DNA from: Stromatinia cepivora
Lineage: Eukaryota; Ascomycota; Leotiomycetes; Helotiales; Sclerotiniaceae
Reading direction: 5' to 3'
NCBI GenBank assembly: GCA_014898415.1
Contig: RCTD01000001.1
Span: 2,232,001-2,296,000 of the forward strand
DNA: 64,000 nt
Notes under the pieces: generated by a model
Database searches by the model: none
Seen by the model: only the letters and a program-made list of their open reading frames with translations
What the model was told of the DNA's origin: nothing
Translations under genes and position numbers: made by a program
Shown here: piece by piece, positions 59,596 to 64,000 of the stretch
Position numbering within the stretch: position 1 is the stretch's first letter
How the letters are laid out: every line of letters starts with the position of its first letter

Positions 59596-62522
59596 CTTGC
59601 GTGTAGCCTGTCTCCGCCACGAGGTCGAAGTTTGTAAGAGTGGGACCGTTGTAAATGCAACGGACTCTCCAGTGTTTCGAGTCCTTAAATGTGCAGCTGA
59701 GATGCAGGAGAGATCAAGTAATTGTTGTTGTAAAATTCTATATCAAACAAAGGCGGATTGTAGTCGAGTAATATGTTGAGGGTAGAGGAATCAAAGGAAT
59801 TGGGCACAGTAGGCAGAGCTGAATATGATCAGGGCAAATCTGGTATCTGAGATGAGTTGTTTTGGTCAAGCTGGGTCTAAGAGGTCGGAGATTAAAGCCC
59901 AAGCTTGAAAGGCTCGGTAGACTTAAGCGACATCCCACTTCCACAACATTCACCTCCATTGACCCTGCATCCAAACATTATATAATTCCAAACAATGCCA
60001 TTTGTCATACCAGAAAGAACAGTACTATGAATGAACATCTGCTCAATGGCCATCAGCATTCACTAAAGCAGTGAGTCAAAATAACAAAATGCGATTGAGC
60101 TCTTCAACCCAGATATATATATGCGCTGTTTTGTTCGGTCGATATCATCTATTTCTGCTGATCTATCAGTGATAGAAGCCATCCGGAGCCATTCAGATGC
60201 ATCTAAGAATTCGCAAGTCTGAAGTTGAGATTGTCGATGATAATATTAATGAGCCGCATCTTGTTGAAAATTTGATTTCTCCCTACTTAGTATGCTGCAA
60301 AACTTCTTCTGTAAGCAAGCCATAATCTTTAAGTGTAGTTCGTGCTTCTTCACCGAATCAAACTATGATGTTTTTGTAAGGAGCCGCATGATAAAGAGTG
60401 AAGAGCCCATACTCCATTCTCATTTCAATGATATAGTCGCTGCCTGTTCTGATGGACTTGACGGTCACTATGAACCCAGGAGTTGTTCCTATTACGAAAT
60501 GGCTCACATGCTGTTCAGTTGACACTCCTTCAATGAAGTGGTGAAGTGTTCATTGTAAAAGTGACTTGAGTACGATTACTAAGGCTAAGGAGACGAAGAG
60601 GAGAGAAGAGCAATGGGAATGGAAAACGGGCAGAAGATAAAGGCGGGGCAGTGAGAGGGATGAAAGGCGGAAGACGAAAGGGCGACAGAAGAGTGGACAG
60701 CGTAATGAGGGAAGAACACGAGACGTCTTAGCTCTTCACTTTGAGGGTTGAGCACCTTTACCCCATTAAGTTTTTCTGGGGATCTCAAAGGGCAATACCA
60801 TACCATGTGGAAATTTAGACGAGAGATATGTGTGGGGAAACCAAAATACAAAACCTTACAATGAGGATTTCGCGGATGACCCAGAATATCATATAATCGG
60901 TCCTGGCCAATAACATGCATAGCATTGAATTGAATCGCTTGTGCAGAACATCAGATGATCAACTTCAAGAAGGAGCACGTACAAGACGTGCTCTTCCTCA
61001 AAAATATACGATAAAACATTTATGCTAAGCATGACATTGCGATGATTCCCACGCCTAGGAAATACTATCAAAATACCTTACAAATAAAAAATTTGTGGGT
61101 AATTGTAGATCTTCGTCTTTCCCATCTGGCCAGCAGAATCTAAACGAGTGATGATAGGGGGCAGAGAGGAGGGGTATTCACAACATGTAGTCCGTCAAGG
61201 GCATGAAACTGTTCAATTCCCGTACGACATTTGATAGTTTGATTGTCTGAATATCGCCCCATATCAGAATATTCAGGAACAACAAGATGTCGTGCAATAA
61301 TTCAACAATAGGTGAAGGATGATGAAAAATGTCCGAGGTCAGTCTTTGAACAGCCTTTTTCCTCCAATCTACATATCAGCTCAGATGTAAAATGTCCAAA
61401 ATTTCGCACCATCACCCTTGTGATCGTTGGGCAGAATGATGTGATTGATGACAGAGCAAAGACTTCGTACGCTAATTGACAGATGCAAATATTATAACCG
61501 CCAAGGCTCGTTGGAAATGAGGTTCGGGGTGGTTAATCTTATCGCGAAATGATTGGTTGAAACACGAGGGTAAATTCCGCTGCCTTTTGCACATTGAAGA
61601 GCCTCAAAACTCTCAAGTTGCACGTTGTCTTAGAAACTTCAGGTGGCTGCATGAGCTGAGGTTGGCGAAAATAGGAAGTCTCGAAATAGAATCCAATCAA
61701 ACGCATGTGCGTCACGTGAGCCGTTCCGAAGCCATGATTTGATTGGTTCGCTAGTGCTGGCTGTGATATATCCACTCTTTAAGAACTAAAACTCGACATC
61801 AATCTTCCCCATTAATGGAAAGAAGTCTGCAAACCGCGCCAAAAAAACATGGGTACTATTCATCCCACGTGGTAGGTTTTATTGCATGCATATTAGGCTT
61901 CGATAATGCCATGGATATGAACTTGTGGCTCTCTGGGCATTCCTTTTTCTGACAAAAATAGGCGTCGAATTATTGCTTTTCCATATCTTGGCTTTCCGAT
62001 CAAGTAGCATTATTTAGGCAGCGACGTTTGCTCCATCGTTCATATGATTTGTCGAGCGGGAAGCATATTTCCTTGTTGAGAAAAATTGTAAAAATAGTAT
62101 AAGCAATAAGAGCTTTTTACAATATTGAACAGTTTTAATTCAAAAGTATTTGTTCATACACTCCTTGGCGAGGCTGCTGTCTGGAATGCGTTCTGGAATC
62201 TTGCTTATAATGGACAACTCAGCCTTCAGCCATGTAGGAAGCTCAATTTTGATCGGTTTAACCCTTGCTCAATGAGTCTCGGCATCCGCCTGTATTTCGG
62301 TCACAAAGTTTGAGATATGCGCTGGTGGAAAATGCAGGTGAAAACGCTTACTTGTGTTCCTAGCTATGTTTTCTTATTAACACAGAATTCCCCCCTCTCA
62401 AAAAGGTGCTAGTTTTCGTCTGCACGGTCTCAAAATTTTTGGGAAGGCTTACAGACGTCCATCAACATCATATCACGAAGATCGCCCTACCCAGACCGGC
62501 CTCTCCCAGATAGTTGCCCTCT
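59596..62522. other. gene-poor spacer, 2.9 kb
   Basis: No gene supported. Frames at 60292-60522, minus 60585-60920 and minus 61539-61775 show no family motif; the 60.6-kb stretch is purine-rich on the plus strand. The region before 62523 should contain the promoter of the HET-like gene. Confidence 0.5.
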
Positions 62523-64000
62523 ATGTCAACATCAGTCGATATTAACCACCATTTCGATGGACAAAGACATTGGTTCAAACAGTTTTGGTATACGAACCCT
62601 ACGTTGAGGGATGCAGAAAAGGCGGGCCCCCTCGAACCAGTACCTACACATTTCCACAGAGATATCTTGAACCGGGAGACATGGCGACCTCGAGATCTTC
62701 TCAGATATATCTCTCCTTTCTATGGAAAGCCATATCATATGATCGTACAGGCCGCTCCCGGCCCCAACACCCAACCCCAGGGAGAATGGAGGCGGCGACC
62801 TGTGGGAGGAAACGTGCCTACACTTATGCGGGTATCCACATGGGCCATCGGAAATCGGCTCGAAACTGCCGAAGACTATGCCTTGGCTATCGGAAGATCC
62901 ATTCTTGTTCTTCCTATCATAATGTTTATTGTCCTCTATCCGATGTTTACTAATGGCGCTGGAAAGGACAGTGACAAATATACCAGTTTCCCACACAAAT
63001 GCTACGAGTATCCAAAGCATGCACTAAATCAGCTAGATGCTTCACCAAATGCATTGGAATGGGTTAAGGGACAGCGAAAAGATGATGGAGACAAGACCTA
63101 TATAATTAAGGGTGAACAGAATCGTCTTCTTCGACCTCGTGCCTTGGTTGTCTTCCGTAACAATAGATGGGATGTTGTCGAAGACGGAAGTTTTACTGGG
63201 CCGTATATATTTATTAGTTTTGCAGCGGCTCAGTACCAGAAGCCGGTTCCAACAGATCAAAATCCTGAAAAGACCGAGCTAGATAAGGAAGCCATTGATC
63301 GAAGAGCGAGAAAGCTTACACTACATCATGGAATGGAAGCTTATTGGGCAGACTTTCATGTGAGTATTGCTGCTGATGCACATCCCAATAAAAGGAAATT
63401 ACTGACATATACATCAGTGTAGAGCAGAATTACAGCCAGAGGCTACTGATGATGTTCATCGATTTTGTGATGTCACCCGTGGAGCTGAAAAGGTTTGTGT
63501 TGTATTGCCAAGCCATTCTCCTGAATTTCTAGTATTCTTTGGTCAGCGCCTCTGGTGTTTACCTGAGATATTACTTGCCCGAGATCATAAAGTCAGTCTT
63601 TGCACGCCCGACTTCCAAAACAAAGATGGCGTGGATAATATAGAAGTTGTTGATATCATGGAGTTCACGCATCGATCGTGGGCAAGGACGCTCACACCCA
63701 GTAATGAAATTATCCACGATGGCAATGACGAGGTTTTCCGGTTGTTGGCAGAGCATTATACTGGCTCATTGTCTCTCAGTCGACTTGAGCTGATTCAAGT
63801 CGCACTTCAAGCTTTGAAATCTAGACAATACACGGAGTTCCAACGTGGTGACATTGCCTACGCTCTCATGACACTGCTTACGAAGCGCCCTCGTATGGAT
63901 CCTTCTGACACAGAAGAGCAAGCCCTTGCAAGACTATCACTAGCTAACGATAGTGACCAAATCGTCGAGCGTATGGCTTGCATGGACGGTATTCGCATGA
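62523..64000 (+). CDS. HET-like fungal membrane protein (5' part; runs off the window)
   Basis: Exon 1 is 62523-63359, then a 58-nt intron (GTGAGT...CAG), and exon 2 runs from 63418 open to base 64000 without a stop; at least 473 residues. Start MSTSVDINHHFDGQRHWFKQ (the frame is open to a TTG at 62514, so the ATG is preferred). A hydrophobic segment sits near residue 130 ('SILVLPIIMFIVLYPMF'). The splice joins 'GMEAYWADFH' to 'CRAELQPEATDDVHRFCDVT'. Later blocks: 'FGQRLWCLPEILLA', 'LSLSRLELIQVALQAL', 'FQRGDIAYALMTLL', 'ALARLSLANDSDQIVERM'. This pattern (Y-W-x-D-F, W-x-LPE-[IL]-LL, QRGDIAYA-x-M, RLSLANDS) recalls HET-related fungal proteins tied to non-self recognition. That role is inference; no canonical HET domain is complete here. 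Confidence 0.75.

Overview
The window looks like nuclear DNA of a filamentous ascomycete (Pezizomycotina). Genes are split by short introns (about 50-150 nt, one of about 290 nt) with GTATGT/GTAAGT-type donors. The base composition is AT-rich. Intergenic stretches are long and full of microsatellites. The protein families (subtilisin S8, heme-thiolate peroxidase, cytochrome P450, GH1, HET-like protein, PBN1, BDP1, BRE1, GTR2) are those of such fungi. A leotiomycete such as a Sclerotiniaceae relative is my guess and is not proven here. I see no tRNA, rRNA, CRISPR array, bacterial operon or intact transposon.

Left edge (1-5.4 kb): the 3' part of a SAM methyltransferase gene; a compact four-exon LYR-motif gene (LYRM5/ETF regulator type) with a 13-nt microexon; a mitochondrial hot-dog thioesterase; a 54-residue single-pass membrane protein; and a small protein of unknown function.

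Accessory region (5.4-33.9 kb): widely spaced genes separated by 0.6-3 kb spacers. They are a P450, a secreted subtilisin, a long disordered protein, a four-helix membrane protein, a secreted heme-thiolate peroxidase, an eight- or nine-helix membrane protein and a MIF-domain protein with long extensions. The spacers hold a near-perfect 55-bp inverted repeat (22.4-22.6 kb), a TATA-led multi-hairpin element (6.48-6.60 kb) and several tandem repeats.

Conserved block (33.9-52.4 kb): housekeeping genes lie closer together. They are GTR2 (Rag GTPase, TORC1 signalling), two related F-box/2EXR-like genes facing each other across a microsatellite cluster, PBN1 (GPI-mannosyltransferase I subunit, ER), SARAF (ER calcium-entry regulator), BRE1 (H2B ubiquitin ligase), BDP1 (TFIIIB subunit), a cytosolic GH1 beta-glucosidase and a GFA/CENP-V zinc protein. 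PBN1/SARAF and BRE1/BDP1 are divergent pairs that may share promoters.

Right part (52.4-64 kb): two adjacent, same-strand coiled-coil paralogues share a C-terminal 'HRGNA' motif. The first is interrupted by one in-frame TAG, the second is intact. The window closes with the 5' part of a HET-like membrane protein gene. Exon coordinates below were worked out by hand from splice consensus, phase agreement and protein continuity.
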